Assembly (NCBI RefSeq): GCF_009903625.1 | Contig: NZ_CP047569.1 | Location: forward strand, 4,572,501 to 4,636,500 | From: Microbulbifer sp. ALW1 | GTDB lineage: Bacteria > Pseudomonadota > Gammaproteobacteria > Pseudomonadales > Cellvibrionaceae | Length of the DNA: 64,000 nt | Reading direction: 5' to 3' | Part shown: positions 46,901 to 57,010 of the stretch, piece by piece | Layout: each line of letters opens with the position of its first letter | How positions within the stretch are numbered: position 1 is the first letter of the stretch | Notes under the pieces: generated by a model | Seen by the model: the letters and a program-made list of their open reading frames with translations, nothing else | The model's database searches: none | What the model was told of the DNA's origin: nothing | Program-made: the position numbers and the translations under genes

Positions 46901-49900
46901 GGATGTGAATGTCACCAAAGGGGTGATATCCACCGATGATGGCAGTGGCATCTTTGACCCGGATCCTCCCGGCCCGGTCACCTTCGATCCTGCCGGCACA
47001 CCGGGTGATGGCTCGCCCCCCTGGACCGGCACCATTACCAGCGACGACCTGGATACCACCCCGATTGATTCCAACCTCAGCGATATCGATGCCGGTGACA
47101 CGGTGCGCTTTGCCATCACCCTGGAAAATACCGGTGGCTCCGATGCCTTCAACCTGGTGATCAGTGACACACTCCCGGATGGTTTTGTAATTCCTCCGGG
47201 AGGGCTCAACCTCCAGGTGTTCACCGGTGACGGTAACCCCATCGGCTTTACCGGTGACCTGTTCACTGGTGGTATTACCCTGGACGACCCTTCTGCTGAT
47301 GAGGGCGCACTCAATGAGGGACGCGATCCCGACACGGGCACCACCACAGATGGTAGCAACATCATCATCATTACCTACGATCTGATTGCCACCGACGCGG
47401 TACAACCCGGGCAGGAAATCGTGAACACCGCGCAACTGGAAGCCTACGGTGGTGTGGACGGAGGCAATGACTACACCGAGGGCAACACGGATATTGATTG
47501 GCAGGATGATGCCACGGTAGAAGTGAAGCAAAACACCGTGGACAAAGCCCTGAATTCAACCAGTATTGTCAGCCCGAATAACGGCGATGCAGAAGCTGTA
47601 ATCGGTGAAACTGCTATTTACACACTGACAATAGAAATTGCAGAGGGCATTACTCCCAGTGCGTCCATTCTCGACACCCTGGATACTGGCCTGCAATTCG
47701 TCGAGCTTATTTCCGCGACTTCGTCATCGGCCGACATTCAGAATGCAGCTGGCGACCCGTGGAGCCAAGCGGATTTGATTGTTACCCCGAATGGTCAACA
47801 GGTGGATTTTGACCTCGGCGACTTAACTAACGTAAACAGGGACAACACCGTCACAGAGAGCATAACCATCACCTACCGAGTGCTGGTTCAAAATATTCTT
47901 TCCAATCAAAGTAGCGTTCAGCTCAATAACCGCGCGCAATTTTCCTGGGACAGCACCGACGATGGCATCGACAATCCCACAATTAACGATACAGACTCCG
48001 CCGAAAACATCACCGTTATCGAGCCGGATCTGCAGATTGATAAATCCCTGACAGGAACATCGCCGAGAATCGATGCCAATGACCAGGTGGAATATACCGT
48101 TGTCATATCCCACACCGGTTTTTCGGATACCGATGCCTTCGATGCGACCTTTATTGACACCCTTCCTCCTGAACTTACCAATGTCGTATTGGCAAGCGCG
48201 ACACTGAGCATCAATGGTTCCGATGTCGATGTTTCCGGGCTTTTCCAAGTCAACGGCAACACAATAGAAATGGTGCCAGGTCAATCTTTCGATTTGCCTC
48301 TGGGCGCTACGCTAACCTTGGTCATTGAAGCCAATGTCATCAACAATATCGTAGTCGGAACCGAGATAACAAATACCGGGACCGTAGACTGGGAGAGTAT
48401 TGACGGCGACGATCCCAATGAACGTACTGGCGAGGATGGCCCCGGCGGCTTGAATGATTACATCACCGATGATTCGGCCACCTTTACCGTTGATGAAATT
48501 ACCGCTGGCAAATCGGTAATATCTACCTCAATAATTGACCCCTACAACGAACGTCTGGAGGCAGTAATCGGTGAAGAGGTCACCTACGAGGCCCGTTTTA
48601 CTGTGCCAGAAGGTGAAGCCCCCAATGCGGAGATCATTGATATTCTGCCGGCAGGGATGGAGTTCGTAAGTTTCGACGGTGTATTTATAGGCACCGATAT
48701 TCAAGTGCTGAACGGCGGCTTTGGAACTCCAAGTATTACAGATAACCCGGACGGCACCACTACGCTCAATTTCGGCACCGCCGATTTGCAAAATACCGGC
48801 AATGATGGACTGGCAATCGAAGACACCATCGCGGTTTTCTACACCGTGCGTGTAACCAATGTTGTCAGTAACCAAGCCGGTGTTGTACTCAGCAACGATG
48901 CACAATTTCGCTGGGATATTGATGGCAATGGCAGCAACACCGACCCCGGTGATGGCTTTCAACAGGACTCAGCCGATGTCACCGTTATTGAACCTCAGCT
49001 GACCATCGAAAAAGTGGCCGATATCACAACCGGTGATAACGGTGACCAGGTGACCTACACAATTACGGTCACCAACCCAGACGATGGTAGCAGTACCACG
49101 GCCTACGACGTCAGCTTCAGTGACCAGCTGCCGGTAGAGCTGGAGAATATTAGTTTTTCTGCGAACCTGGTGTTGGGTGGCTCAACCCCTTCTGATGTTA
49201 CGGGGTTCTTTACATATGACAGTGCGACCAATCAACTACTGCTTGACCCCCAGGCAGAGCTGGATATTTTCCCCGGCTCCGTCGTCACCATAACGATCAC
49301 TGGAACACTCGCCAATACCGTCACTGGCAGCACCATAACCAATGCGACCGATGTAGACTGGACGAGTTTGGACGGCGCTGATCTCGAAGAGCGCACCGGC
49401 GAAGATGGCGAGGGCGGACTGCTGAACGACTATGCGGCCGGCGATACCGCCGACATCACGGTCAACAGACCGGCGGTAGACAAGGTACTGGTATCCACGT
49501 CACAGAACGATGACCTGAACGACGATACCGAGGCCACTATCGGTGAAATCGTCACTTTCTCCGTCACCGTAACGCTGCCTGAAGCCACTCTTACCGGTCA
49601 GATCATTGACGACTTCGGCCCAGGTTTCGAGTTCATAGACCTCGTCAGCGTCACCGCGAGTAACCCGGATGCCATTATTCTGGATCCCGACGCCATTACC
49701 ATTATTGATGATCCCGCCAACAATACGATTGGGTTGGATTTCGGCACTCTGATAAATACCGACACCGATAACAGTACGGTTGAAACCGTAACCTTCACCT
49801 ATCGCCTCCGGGTAACGGATATCCCCACCAACGTAGATGGAACCACGCTCAATAACGAAGTTTTACTGCAATATGACACAGACGGTGACGGCACCTTTGA

Positions 49901-52900
49901 CGACAGCGCCAATAGCACCGCGTCGGTGGACGTTGTCGAGCCTTTGCTATTAATCGACAAAGAACTGCTCAGTCCCACACCGCTGACCCTTGGCGGTCTC
50001 GCGCAGTACCAGATTACAGTGCAACTCGACCCCGCCAGTGGTGCCGATGCTTACAACGTAGTGCTTCAGGATGCGCTGCCACCCTATATCGCCTCGGTGG
50101 AAAATATTCAGATAGATGTGACCGGCGGCTCGCCCACCATCATCGACAACTCCATCGCAGATCTGTTGCTACTAGATATCAGTGAAATCGACAGCACCAC
50201 CGTCATCACCATCACCATTGATGCCAGGGTGACCAGTGACCCCGCCGCCATAGGACAAACTACGACGAATACCACGGTTGCCGATTACACCAGTCTGGAT
50301 ACGCCGGACGGTGGCGACGACAGCGACATAGAGCGCGAGTACGAGGTCAGCGATGAAGTTACTGCGGATATCGAAGCGGTCGACCTGTTTATCGACAAGG
50401 ACGATGGTGGCATCGATGTAGACAACCCGGCAGCACCGGGCGATACCATCACCTACACCATCAACTACGGAAACCGTGGCAACCTTGATGCCACCGGTGT
50501 AGTGATCACCGAGACTTTGCCAGATTATGTCATTTACGACCCCGCCGATAATCCCGGCTGGGTGCTCAATGGGGACACCCTGACCTTCGACGTGGGCGAT
50601 CTCGCTGCCGGTGAAACCGGCTCCGTCGAACTCATCGTGACCATTATCAATCCACTGCCTTCCGGTGTGGAAGAAACCAACAATACCGTGTCCATTGATG
50701 GCGATGAAAGTAACGGCGCCGATCCCACACCGGGCGACAATACCGATGTGGATGTTACGCCTATCGAGGCCGCACCGGACTATGTCATCGACAAGGTGGA
50801 GGAGTTCGACGATCCGGCCTTCCCCGGTGAAACCATCAGCTGGAGCATTACCATCGTTAACGAGGGCAATCAGGATGGCACCGGCGTGGTGATCACCGAC
50901 CAGTTGCCTTCCACCCCGTTTGTTTCTGGCTATACCGCCAGCGATGGAGGCATAGTCGATATCGATGCGGGCACCGTAGTCTGGAATATTGGCGATCTCG
51001 CCGTTGGCGAGAGCGTGACAGTAACCCTTACCGGGATAGTGGCAGACGAAGTGCCTCCGCGTATTCCGCTGCAGGTCAACGCGGCGGAAGTCACCGATGA
51101 TGGCACCAATGGCCCCGACCCGACCCCGGAAAACAATGTCGATAGCGAACCCTTCGACATAACCGAAGTGGATCTTTCCATTACCAAAGACGACGGTGGT
51201 ATCACCACCGCACCCGGAGGCACCGTTGTCTATACCCTGACCTACGCCAATCTCGGAACGGCGCTGGCAGACAACGTGCTCATCACCGAGACGCTGCCAC
51301 CGAATACCACCTTCGATGCGGCGAGTTCTACCGCGGGCTGGGTAGACCAGGGAGATGGCACCTTTACCTTCGACCTTGGTACTCTGGATCCTGGCGAAAC
51401 CGGCACCGTGGATTTCGCAGTAATTGTCGATGACCCGCTTCCCGCCGGCGTCGAGGAAGTGCTGAACAGCACCGAGATTTCCTATGACGACGGCCGCGGG
51501 CCGGATCAGAATCTCGATAACAATAGCGATGATGACAATACCCCGATCAATGCGCAGCCGGATTATGTGATCGACAAGATCGAGAACTTCGACGATCCCG
51601 CTAACCCCGGTGACACCATCGAGTGGACCATCGAGGTCAGCAACCAGGGCAACCAGGATGGCACCGGTGTGGTGGTCACCGATAACCTGCCCGATACCAG
51701 CCTGTTCAATTCCTTTGTCGCCAGTGACGGTGGCGTGATCGATCTGGATGCCGGCACCGTAACCTGGAATATCGGCGATCTCGCCGCCGGGGACTCGGTG
51801 AGCTTTACCTTGTCCGCGGTGGTGAACGAAAGTGTGCCCACGGTAATCCCCACCCAGACCAATACCGTGACCGTGGACGATGACGGCACCAATGGTGCCG
51901 ACCCAACTCCGGACAACAACACCGACAGTGAAGACCTGGATATCACTTATGTGGATCTCGCCATCGACAAGGACGATGGCGGTGTCACCGTTGAGCCGGG
52001 CGATACCCTGGTCTACACCCTGACCTATGCCAACAACGGCACCGCGGATGCCACCGGTGTAACCATCACCGAATCATTGCCTGAATACGCCACCTTCGAC
52101 GCGGCCAATTCCACCGCCGGTTGGATCGACAACGGCGACGGCACTTTCACATTTAACGTGGGCGCCCTTGCCGCGGGCGACAGTGGCAACGTGGAATTTG
52201 CGGTGATCATCGATGAGCCGATTCCCTCCGGCGTGGAGGAGACCAGCAACACCACCAGCATCACCGACGATGGCGACAGCGGCCCCGACCAGAACACCGA
52301 CGACAATGACGACGATGAAGTAACACCCATCGACGGCCGCCCGGATTATGTAATCGACAAGATCGAAAACTTTGACGATCCCGCCAATCCCGGCGATACC
52401 ATCGAGTGGACCATCGAGGTCAGCAACCAGGGCAACCAGGATGGCACCGGTGTGGTGGTCACTGATAACTTGCCCGATACCAGCCTGTTCAGTGATTTTA
52501 TTGCCAGCGACGGCGGTGTGATCGACCTGGATGCCGGTACCGTCACCTGGAATATCGGCGATCTCGCCGCCGGGGACTCGGTGAGCTTTACCTTGTCCGC
52601 GGTGGTGAACGAAAGTGTGCCCACGGTAATCCCCACCCAGACCAATACCGTGACCGTGGACGATGACGGCACCAATGGTGCCGACCCAACTCCGGACAAC
52701 AACACCGACAGTGAAGACCTGGATATCACTTATGTGGATCTCGCCATCGACAAGGACGATGGCGGTGTCACCGTTGAGCCGGGCGATACCCTGGTCTACA
52801 CCCTGACCTATGCCAACAACGGCACCGCGGATGCCACCGGTGTAACCATCACCGAGTCACTGCCTGAATACGCCACCTTCGACGCCGCCAACTCCACCGC

Positions 52901-55292
52901 GGGTTGGATCGACAACGGCGACGGCACTTTCACGTTTAACGTAGGCGCCCTTGCCGCGGGCGACAGTGGTAGTGTGGAATTTGCGGTGATCATCGATGAG
53001 CCGATTCCCTCCGGTGTGGAGGAAACCAGCAACACCACCAGCATCACTGACGATGGCGACAGCGGCCCCGACCAGAATACCGACGACAATGACGACGATG
53101 AAGTTACGCCCATCGACGGTCGCCCGGATTATGTAATCGACAAGATCGAGAACTTCGACGATCCCGCCAATCCCGGCGATACCATTGAGTGGACCATTGA
53201 AGTCAGCAACCAGGGCAACCAGGACGGCACCGGTGTGGTGGTGACCGATAACCTGCCCGATACCAGCCTGTTCAGTGATTTCATTGCCAGTGACGGCGGT
53301 GTGATCGACCTGGATGCCGGCACCGTAACCTGGAATATCGGCGACCTCGCCGCCGGGGATTCGGTGAGCTTCACTCTTACCGCAGTGGTGGCAGAGTCCG
53401 TGCCCACGGTAATTCCCACCCAGACCAACACCGTGACCGTGGACGATGACGGCACCAACGGCCCGGATCCGACCCCGGACAACAACACCGACAGTGAAGA
53501 TCTGGATATCACCTATGTGGATCTCGCCATCGACAAGGACGATGGCGGTGTCACCGTCGAGCCGGGCGATACCCTGGTCTACACCCTGACCTATGCAAAC
53601 AACGGCACCGCGGATGCCACCGGTGTAACCATCACCGAGTCACTGCCTGAATACGCCACCTTCGACGCCGCCAACTCCACCGCGGGTTGGATCGACAACG
53701 GCGACGGCACTTTCACGTTTAACGTAGGCGCCCTTGCCGCGGGCGACAGTGGTAGTGTGGAATTTGCGGTGATCATCGATGAGCCGATTCCCTCCGGTGT
53801 GGAGGAAACCAGCAACACCACCAGCATCACTGACGATGGCGACAGCGGCCCCGACCAGAATACCGACGACAATGACGACGATGAAGTTACGCCCATCGAC
53901 GGTCGTCCGGATTATGTGATCGACAAGATCGAGAATTTCGATGATCCAGTGAATCCGGGCGATGCCATTTCCTGGACCATTGAAGTGCGCAACGAAGGCA
54001 ACCAGGACGGTACCGGCGTTGTGGTCACTGACCTTCTCCCAGACACCAGCCTGTTCAACAACTTTACTGCGAGTAACGGCGGGGTGATTGATCTCGACGC
54101 CGGCACCGTCACCTGGAATATCGGCGATCTGGCAGTGGGAGAGAGTGTCACGCTGACACTTACCGCGGTGGTGGCCGACACTGTCCCAGCCAATGTCGGC
54201 CCACAAACCAACACCGTGGTGGTCGACGATGACGGCAGTAACGGCCTGGATCCAACGCCGGACAACAACCGCGACGACGAAACCCTGGTCATTGAGTTTG
54301 TGGATCTGTTTGTCGACAAAGACCACGGTGACGCGGAGCCCGGGCCAACCGACACCCTTGTTTACACCCTGAGTTATGGCAATGCTGGCACCGCCGAGGC
54401 CACCGGCGTAGTCATCACCGAAACCCTGCCGCCGAACACCAGTTTCGATGCCGCCAACTCCAGTCCGGGATGGGTGCAGAACGGCGATGTGTTCACCTTT
54501 GACGTCGGTACCCTGGCCGCAGGGGAAACCGGTATCATTACCTTTGCCGTCACCATCGACTATCCGCTGGATGCTACGGTGCAGCAGATCAACAATACGG
54601 CCGAAATCACCGACGATGGTAATCACGGACCGGATCAGGAGATCGACAACAACCGCGACGACGATGTCACCGACCTGTTCAACCCCGGGCCCAATGTCGA
54701 CAACATTACTCTGTCGCAACTATTCCCGGAGTACATCTATCCACCTAGGGAGTGGGAGCGCCAACAGCCTGAATTACATGGCCGCTTGATCTCGAAGGAA
54801 ACCGAAGATCTCAGGGCGAACCTGCAGGGTGCACGCAATGGTGGCAACTTCGACCCCGGGTTTGGTAGCGCGGACGGTCGCTTCTACCCCAATGACTGGT
54901 CGCGAGTATTCAGTAACGATCTGTCTATCGACACCAGTGCCTCGGCCGGCATGGAAAAATCCAGCCCCCTGGCACTGGACAAGGATCTGGGGCGCTACCG
55001 CGCCAATTCACTATTCGGTGATTTTGAGCGGCCGGCAGCGAGTCCGGAACTGCCTGCTGGGGCAACCAACTCGGTACCAGTAACAGCGCCTCTGCCAGCA
55101 CCACTCCAGTCTTCGCCCTTCCAGTCGGGCCCTGGCGCAGACGAACCACTCAACCTGATTCCAGAGCGCAGCCAGTTGCAGCGCCAGTTGGATGACATCG
55201 CCCGTGAATTGAGCGAAGCACAGGTATCGCCGCTGCTTGCCGCCTTCGCCGCGCTCAGTGTGGCGGAAACCGGAGACAAGCCAGTCAAATAA
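43968..55292 (+). CDS. Giant DUF11-repeat surface protein with LEPR-XLL-like motif and DUF4347 domain
   Basis: A 3774-residue acidic protein, probably exported by the preceding module. There is no Sec signal. Instead residues 25-37 (LRRVLEKRVLLDA) resemble the LEPR-XLL motif found at the N-terminus of very large repeat proteins. Residues about 90-270 are a DUF4347 domain with a His/Cys pair, His168 in LISHGG and Cys216 in LYGCNTG. The rest is more than fifteen DUF11-type beta-sandwich domains (IDKDDGG...GDTVTYTITY...GTGVVITDTLP pattern), rich in Asp and Thr. The end (about 3590-3774) is a proline/serine-rich tail without RTX nonapeptides or a classical type I signal. It is probably an adhesin or surface filament. 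A GGAAAGAGG ribosome site precedes the ATG. Confidence 0.9.
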   Translation: MELNEFSRSSLAQAINQQGRQLTSLRRVLEKRVLLDASVAADISHSASDTSGPEIAESADAKNGHDNSENNSDNNGGQDSTAEGFAPDAGQRQELVVIDLQLNDAQALIDDLVQQASEVTEENGILQLAIGERSVSLLTLDASDSLQTVTDFLADNGQTFDAIHLISHGGAGGIDVGGEELSLTSLAATDGGSHSTQLQSWESSLSADADILLYGCNTGYSLTGERFIDQIASLTGADVAASDDATGSALRGGDWELEQQKGEVETDIVFSKLLQGAWEGLMVATPGATVDAPSEDFINESTDIGISFENDGDTVGYGPFIDVVTGPGMTVDGTSGLNGANVETYTYENGQWVDSGGNPVLFHPFDFNQTGAIPLPPGEEGSTWYAIQLPFGSYSPDQPSFDFDVSVILDEAAGAMVGVPIPVWVRPGFAYGNDPLNNPDTDPPIVSNPIETTVTPTVIEVEKTAQDGDGDNNSIGDDGETVTGPSEPVVWRVNVDIANLSTVENLVVTEEVPNNFYYVPGNVVVTDSGGNPLNVTITEPPEGANNGSELIIEFNDPITGTLATNDIVITYTGYVPDVDANGDPIVINDGANDAIRNEVSVTGEYQDQTISDSDDAIITAVATALQKDVVLIDDVGGTGITPGDRLQYTLTLEVSDYIRLTDLLLTDSIQDGLEIDPDSFTFEIFTNGNTFGPDAIGSGNLSVTENGGDGSTDVSIDLSQELIDRGISPNGGLNGDLFQDTAIDGTTTVTITYEATIRETYLATGDAVNVYDVINNQATVNGSLGSANGQDVSNSGNESVQIEGADSSKSVYAIDGSTDPADLTDIAVGQTVTFAIDIDLATLDDAGLSITDYLPQPVFEAIAPVFFDTTEGANIPGVGEWGFGPATDFANWPDGYLDGANVTTSADSGNNSITWTLDPVEQLSSVGGHVQLLFTVQVLDQPFTDGLFLTNVASVTVNGTDETVTLPPGGIQIEVVSPDVNVTKGVISTDDGSGIFDPDPPGPVTFDPAGTPGDGSPPWTGTITSDDLDTTPIDSNLSDIDAGDTVRFAITLENTGGSDAFNLVISDTLPDGFVIPPGGLNLQVFTGDGNPIGFTGDLFTGGITLDDPSADEGALNEGRDPDTGTTTDGSNIIIITYDLIATDAVQPGQEIVNTAQLEAYGGVDGGNDYTEGNTDIDWQDDATVEVKQNTVDKALNSTSIVSPNNGDAEAVIGETAIYTLTIEIAEGITPSASILDTLDTGLQFVELISATSSSADIQNAAGDPWSQADLIVTPNGQQVDFDLGDLTNVNRDNTVTESITITYRVLVQNILSNQSSVQLNNRAQFSWDSTDDGIDNPTINDTDSAENITVIEPDLQIDKSLTGTSPRIDANDQVEYTVVISHTGFSDTDAFDATFIDTLPPELTNVVLASATLSINGSDVDVSGLFQVNGNTIEMVPGQSFDLPLGATLTLVIEANVINNIVVGTEITNTGTVDWESIDGDDPNERTGEDGPGGLNDYITDDSATFTVDEITAGKSVISTSIIDPYNERLEAVIGEEVTYEARFTVPEGEAPNAEIIDILPAGMEFVSFDGVFIGTDIQVLNGGFGTPSITDNPDGTTTLNFGTADLQNTGNDGLAIEDTIAVFYTVRVTNVVSNQAGVVLSNDAQFRWDIDGNGSNTDPGDGFQQDSADVTVIEPQLTIEKVADITTGDNGDQVTYTITVTNPDDGSSTTAYDVSFSDQLPVELENISFSANLVLGGSTPSDVTGFFTYDSATNQLLLDPQAELDIFPGSVVTITITGTLANTVTGSTITNATDVDWTSLDGADLEERTGEDGEGGLLNDYAAGDTADITVNRPAVDKVLVSTSQNDDLNDDTEATIGEIVTFSVTVTLPEATLTGQIIDDFGPGFEFIDLVSVTASNPDAIILDPDAITIIDDPANNTIGLDFGTLINTDTDNSTVETVTFTYRLRVTDIPTNVDGTTLNNEVLLQYDTDGDGTFDDSANSTASVDVVEPLLLIDKELLSPTPLTLGGLAQYQITVQLDPASGADAYNVVLQDALPPYIASVENIQIDVTGGSPTIIDNSIADLLLLDISEIDSTTVITITIDARVTSDPAAIGQTTTNTTVADYTSLDTPDGGDDSDIEREYEVSDEVTADIEAVDLFIDKDDGGIDVDNPAAPGDTITYTINYGNRGNLDATGVVITETLPDYVIYDPADNPGWVLNGDTLTFDVGDLAAGETGSVELIVTIINPLPSGVEETNNTVSIDGDESNGADPTPGDNTDVDVTPIEAAPDYVIDKVEEFDDPAFPGETISWSITIVNEGNQDGTGVVITDQLPSTPFVSGYTASDGGIVDIDAGTVVWNIGDLAVGESVTVTLTGIVADEVPPRIPLQVNAAEVTDDGTNGPDPTPENNVDSEPFDITEVDLSITKDDGGITTAPGGTVVYTLTYANLGTALADNVLITETLPPNTTFDAASSTAGWVDQGDGTFTFDLGTLDPGETGTVDFAVIVDDPLPAGVEEVLNSTEISYDDGRGPDQNLDNNSDDDNTPINAQPDYVIDKIENFDDPANPGDTIEWTIEVSNQGNQDGTGVVVTDNLPDTSLFNSFVASDGGVIDLDAGTVTWNIGDLAAGDSVSFTLSAVVNESVPTVIPTQTNTVTVDDDGTNGADPTPDNNTDSEDLDITYVDLAIDKDDGGVTVEPGDTLVYTLTYANNGTADATGVTITESLPEYATFDAANSTAGWIDNGDGTFTFNVGALAAGDSGNVEFAVIIDEPIPSGVEETSNTTSITDDGDSGPDQNTDDNDDDEVTPIDGRPDYVIDKIENFDDPANPGDTIEWTIEVSNQGNQDGTGVVVTDNLPDTSLFSDFIASDGGVIDLDAGTVTWNIGDLAAGDSVSFTLSAVVNESVPTVIPTQTNTVTVDDDGTNGADPTPDNNTDSEDLDITYVDLAIDKDDGGVTVEPGDTLVYTLTYANNGTADATGVTITESLPEYATFDAANSTAGWIDNGDGTFTFNVGALAAGDSGSVEFAVIIDEPIPSGVEETSNTTSITDDGDSGPDQNTDDNDDDEVTPIDGRPDYVIDKIENFDDPANPGDTIEWTIEVSNQGNQDGTGVVVTDNLPDTSLFSDFIASDGGVIDLDAGTVTWNIGDLAAGDSVSFTLTAVVAESVPTVIPTQTNTVTVDDDGTNGPDPTPDNNTDSEDLDITYVDLAIDKDDGGVTVEPGDTLVYTLTYANNGTADATGVTITESLPEYATFDAANSTAGWIDNGDGTFTFNVGALAAGDSGSVEFAVIIDEPIPSGVEETSNTTSITDDGDSGPDQNTDDNDDDEVTPIDGRPDYVIDKIENFDDPVNPGDAISWTIEVRNEGNQDGTGVVVTDLLPDTSLFNNFTASNGGVIDLDAGTVTWNIGDLAVGESVTLTLTAVVADTVPANVGPQTNTVVVDDDGSNGLDPTPDNNRDDETLVIEFVDLFVDKDHGDAEPGPTDTLVYTLSYGNAGTAEATGVVITETLPPNTSFDAANSSPGWVQNGDVFTFDVGTLAAGETGIITFAVTIDYPLDATVQQINNTAEITDDGNHGPDQEIDNNRDDDVTDLFNPGPNVDNITLSQLFPEYIYPPREWERQQPELHGRLISKETEDLRANLQGARNGGNFDPGFGSADGRFYPNDWSRVFSNDLSIDTSASAGMEKSSPLALDKDLGRYRANSLFGDFERPAASPELPAGATNSVPVTAPLPAPLQSSPFQSGPGADEPLNLIPERSQLQRQLDDIARELSEAQVSPLLAAFAALSVAETGDKPVK
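50775..54689 (+). repeat. Five tandem 783-base repeats inside the giant protein gene
   Basis: Units start at 50775, 51558, 52341, 53124 and 53907, an exact 783-base (261-codon) period. Each encodes two DUF11-type domains beginning at PDYVIDK. The three middle units (51558-53906) are nearly identical in DNA, including synonymous positions, while the first and last are diverged. This points to recent duplication or gene conversion in the middle, with possible copy-number variation between strains. Confidence 0.9.
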
Positions 55293-55369
55293 GCAAACCG
55301 TGGTGGAAGACGGCAGTCCTGCCCGTCAGGCGCCACAATATGTCAAAAGCCTGACCGGTTCGGTCAATT

Positions 55370-55410
55370 CCCACCGCAGTGGATACAGTATCCTGCTGCG
55401 GTGGGTTATT
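55370..55410 (+). terminator. Terminator-like hairpin after the giant gene
   Basis: CCCACCGCAG (55370-55379) pairs with CTGCGGTGGG (55396-55405), and an inner GGATAC/GTATCC pair extends the structure. Only TTATT follows, so termination is probable but not certain. Confidence 0.55.
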
Positions 55411-55564
55411 CCCGTGCCGAATTTCGAAATCCGTCCGCAAAAACCCAGAGGACAGCGGCCAGCTCCCGTACAATTTGGGACTATTGAATAGATAACCACA
55501 ATAATCGCAACCAGTTGCAACCCATTGCCATTGCGTGAGTCGCAGCGTAAGTCGAGCCAACAGC

Positions 55565-57010
55565 ATGACCGAGATCGTCGCCCCCGTAGAAAACCAGCAG
55601 ACTGTGAACCTGCAGTCGCTACTGGATCAGCAACGCCAAGCCTACCTCGCCAACCCGTCACCGGACCGCGAACAGCGGGTCAACGACCTGCGCGCTCTGG
55701 CGCGGATGATTCGCGACCACCAGGATGCACTGGTACAGGCCGTCAGCGCCGACTATGGTAACCGCTCCCATCACGAGACGCTGTTTGCGGAAATCTTCCC
55801 GGCACTGGACAGTATCAAGGACACTATCAAACGTCTGAAGAAGTGGATGAAGCCCCAGCGGCGTCATATCGACTTTACCGCCTTCCCCACCTCCTCCACC
55901 AAGGTAATTCCCCAGCCTCTGGGTGTGGTGGGAGTGATAGTGCCGTGGAACTTCCCGATTAATCTGTCCTTCGGCCCCCTGATCAATATCTTCGCCGCCG
56001 GCAACCGCGCCATGGTGAAAATGTCGGAGAACTCCCGCAACCTGACCGCGCTGCTGAAGCGCATTAGCGGAGATTATTTTCCGGAAGACAAGCTGATATT
56101 TATCGAGGAAACCGGCGGTGTCGGCATCGAGTTTTCCACCCTCAAATTCGACCACCTGATCTTTACCGGCTCCGGCGCCACCGGGCGCAAGGTGATGGCA
56201 GCCGCCGCCGCCAACCTGACCCCGGTGACCCTGGAACTGGGCGGTAAATCCCCGGCGATTGTCGGCCCCGATTACAGCACCGACACCGCAGTAGAGCGCG
56301 TGCTCTTCTGGAAGCTGTTCAACGCCGGTCAGATCTGCACCACGGTGGACTATCTGCTATTACCGGAAGACAAGGTGGGCGACTTTGTCGAAAAAGCCAA
56401 AAAGGTCTTCAAAAAGCGCTACCCGGATATCCAGCATACAGATTACACGTCAGTAATCGACGAACGCTCCTTCCAAAGAATCTGGCTGACTCTGGACGAT
56501 GCGGTACAAAAAGGGGCGACCGCCATCGACCTCACCGACGGCCAGGGCAGCCGCGACGATGCGCTGAAAAAATTCCCCGCGCACCTGCTGATCAATGTCA
56601 GTGAAGAGATGGATGTCATGCAGCGAGAAATTTTCGGCCCGCTGCTGCCGATCAAAACCTACAAAAACCGCGAAGAAGTGGCCACCTATATCAACAGCGG
56701 CGACCGCCCACTGGCGATCTACCCCTTCACCAACGACAAGGAACTGCGGGATTACTACATCGACAATGTGATGTCCGGTGGTGTCAGCGTGAACAACGCC
56801 GTGCTGCATGTAGGGCAACACGATATCCCCTTCGGTGGTGTCGGCGAGAGCGGTATGGGCCACTATCACGGCTATGAAGGCTTCCTCACCTTCTCCAAAC
56901 TGCGCCCTGTTTTCTATCAGGGCCCGCTGGATCCGCTGAAACTACTGATGCCGCCTTACGGCAATCTCGCGGACAAAATGATGAAGTTGATGCTTCGCTT
57001 GACTAAATAA
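55565..57010 (+). CDS. Coniferyl-aldehyde-type NAD(P)-dependent aldehyde dehydrogenase
   Basis: A 481-residue aldehyde dehydrogenase of the coniferyl aldehyde dehydrogenase subgroup, oxidising aromatic or fatty aldehydes to acids. The cofactor-binding segment GVVGVIVPWNFPINL, the FTGSGATGRKVM turn, the catalytic base region VTLELGGKSP and the catalytic cysteine in NAGQICTTVDY are all present. PFGGVGESGMGHYHGYEGF near the C-terminus is typical of this branch. A GTG at 55535 would add ten residues; ATG 55565 is the more usual start. No neighbouring gene explains its role; it is separated from the giant gene by a hairpin and from the next gene by 419 bases. Confidence 0.9.
   Translation: MTEIVAPVENQQTVNLQSLLDQQRQAYLANPSPDREQRVNDLRALARMIRDHQDALVQAVSADYGNRSHHETLFAEIFPALDSIKDTIKRLKKWMKPQRRHIDFTAFPTSSTKVIPQPLGVVGVIVPWNFPINLSFGPLINIFAAGNRAMVKMSENSRNLTALLKRISGDYFPEDKLIFIEETGGVGIEFSTLKFDHLIFTGSGATGRKVMAAAAANLTPVTLELGGKSPAIVGPDYSTDTAVERVLFWKLFNAGQICTTVDYLLLPEDKVGDFVEKAKKVFKKRYPDIQHTDYTSVIDERSFQRIWLTLDDAVQKGATAIDLTDGQGSRDDALKKFPAHLLINVSEEMDVMQREIFGPLLPIKTYKNREEVATYINSGDRPLAIYPFTNDKELRDYYIDNVMSGGVSVNNAVLHVGQHDIPFGGVGESGMGHYHGYEGFLTFSKLRPVFYQGPLDPLKLLMPPYGNLADKMMKLMLRLTK

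Noticed and set aside
54000..55292. C-terminal type I secretion signal or RTX repeats in the giant protein
   Set aside because: No GGxGxD nonapeptides were seen and the tail is proline/serine-rich, so a classical type I substrate is not supported.
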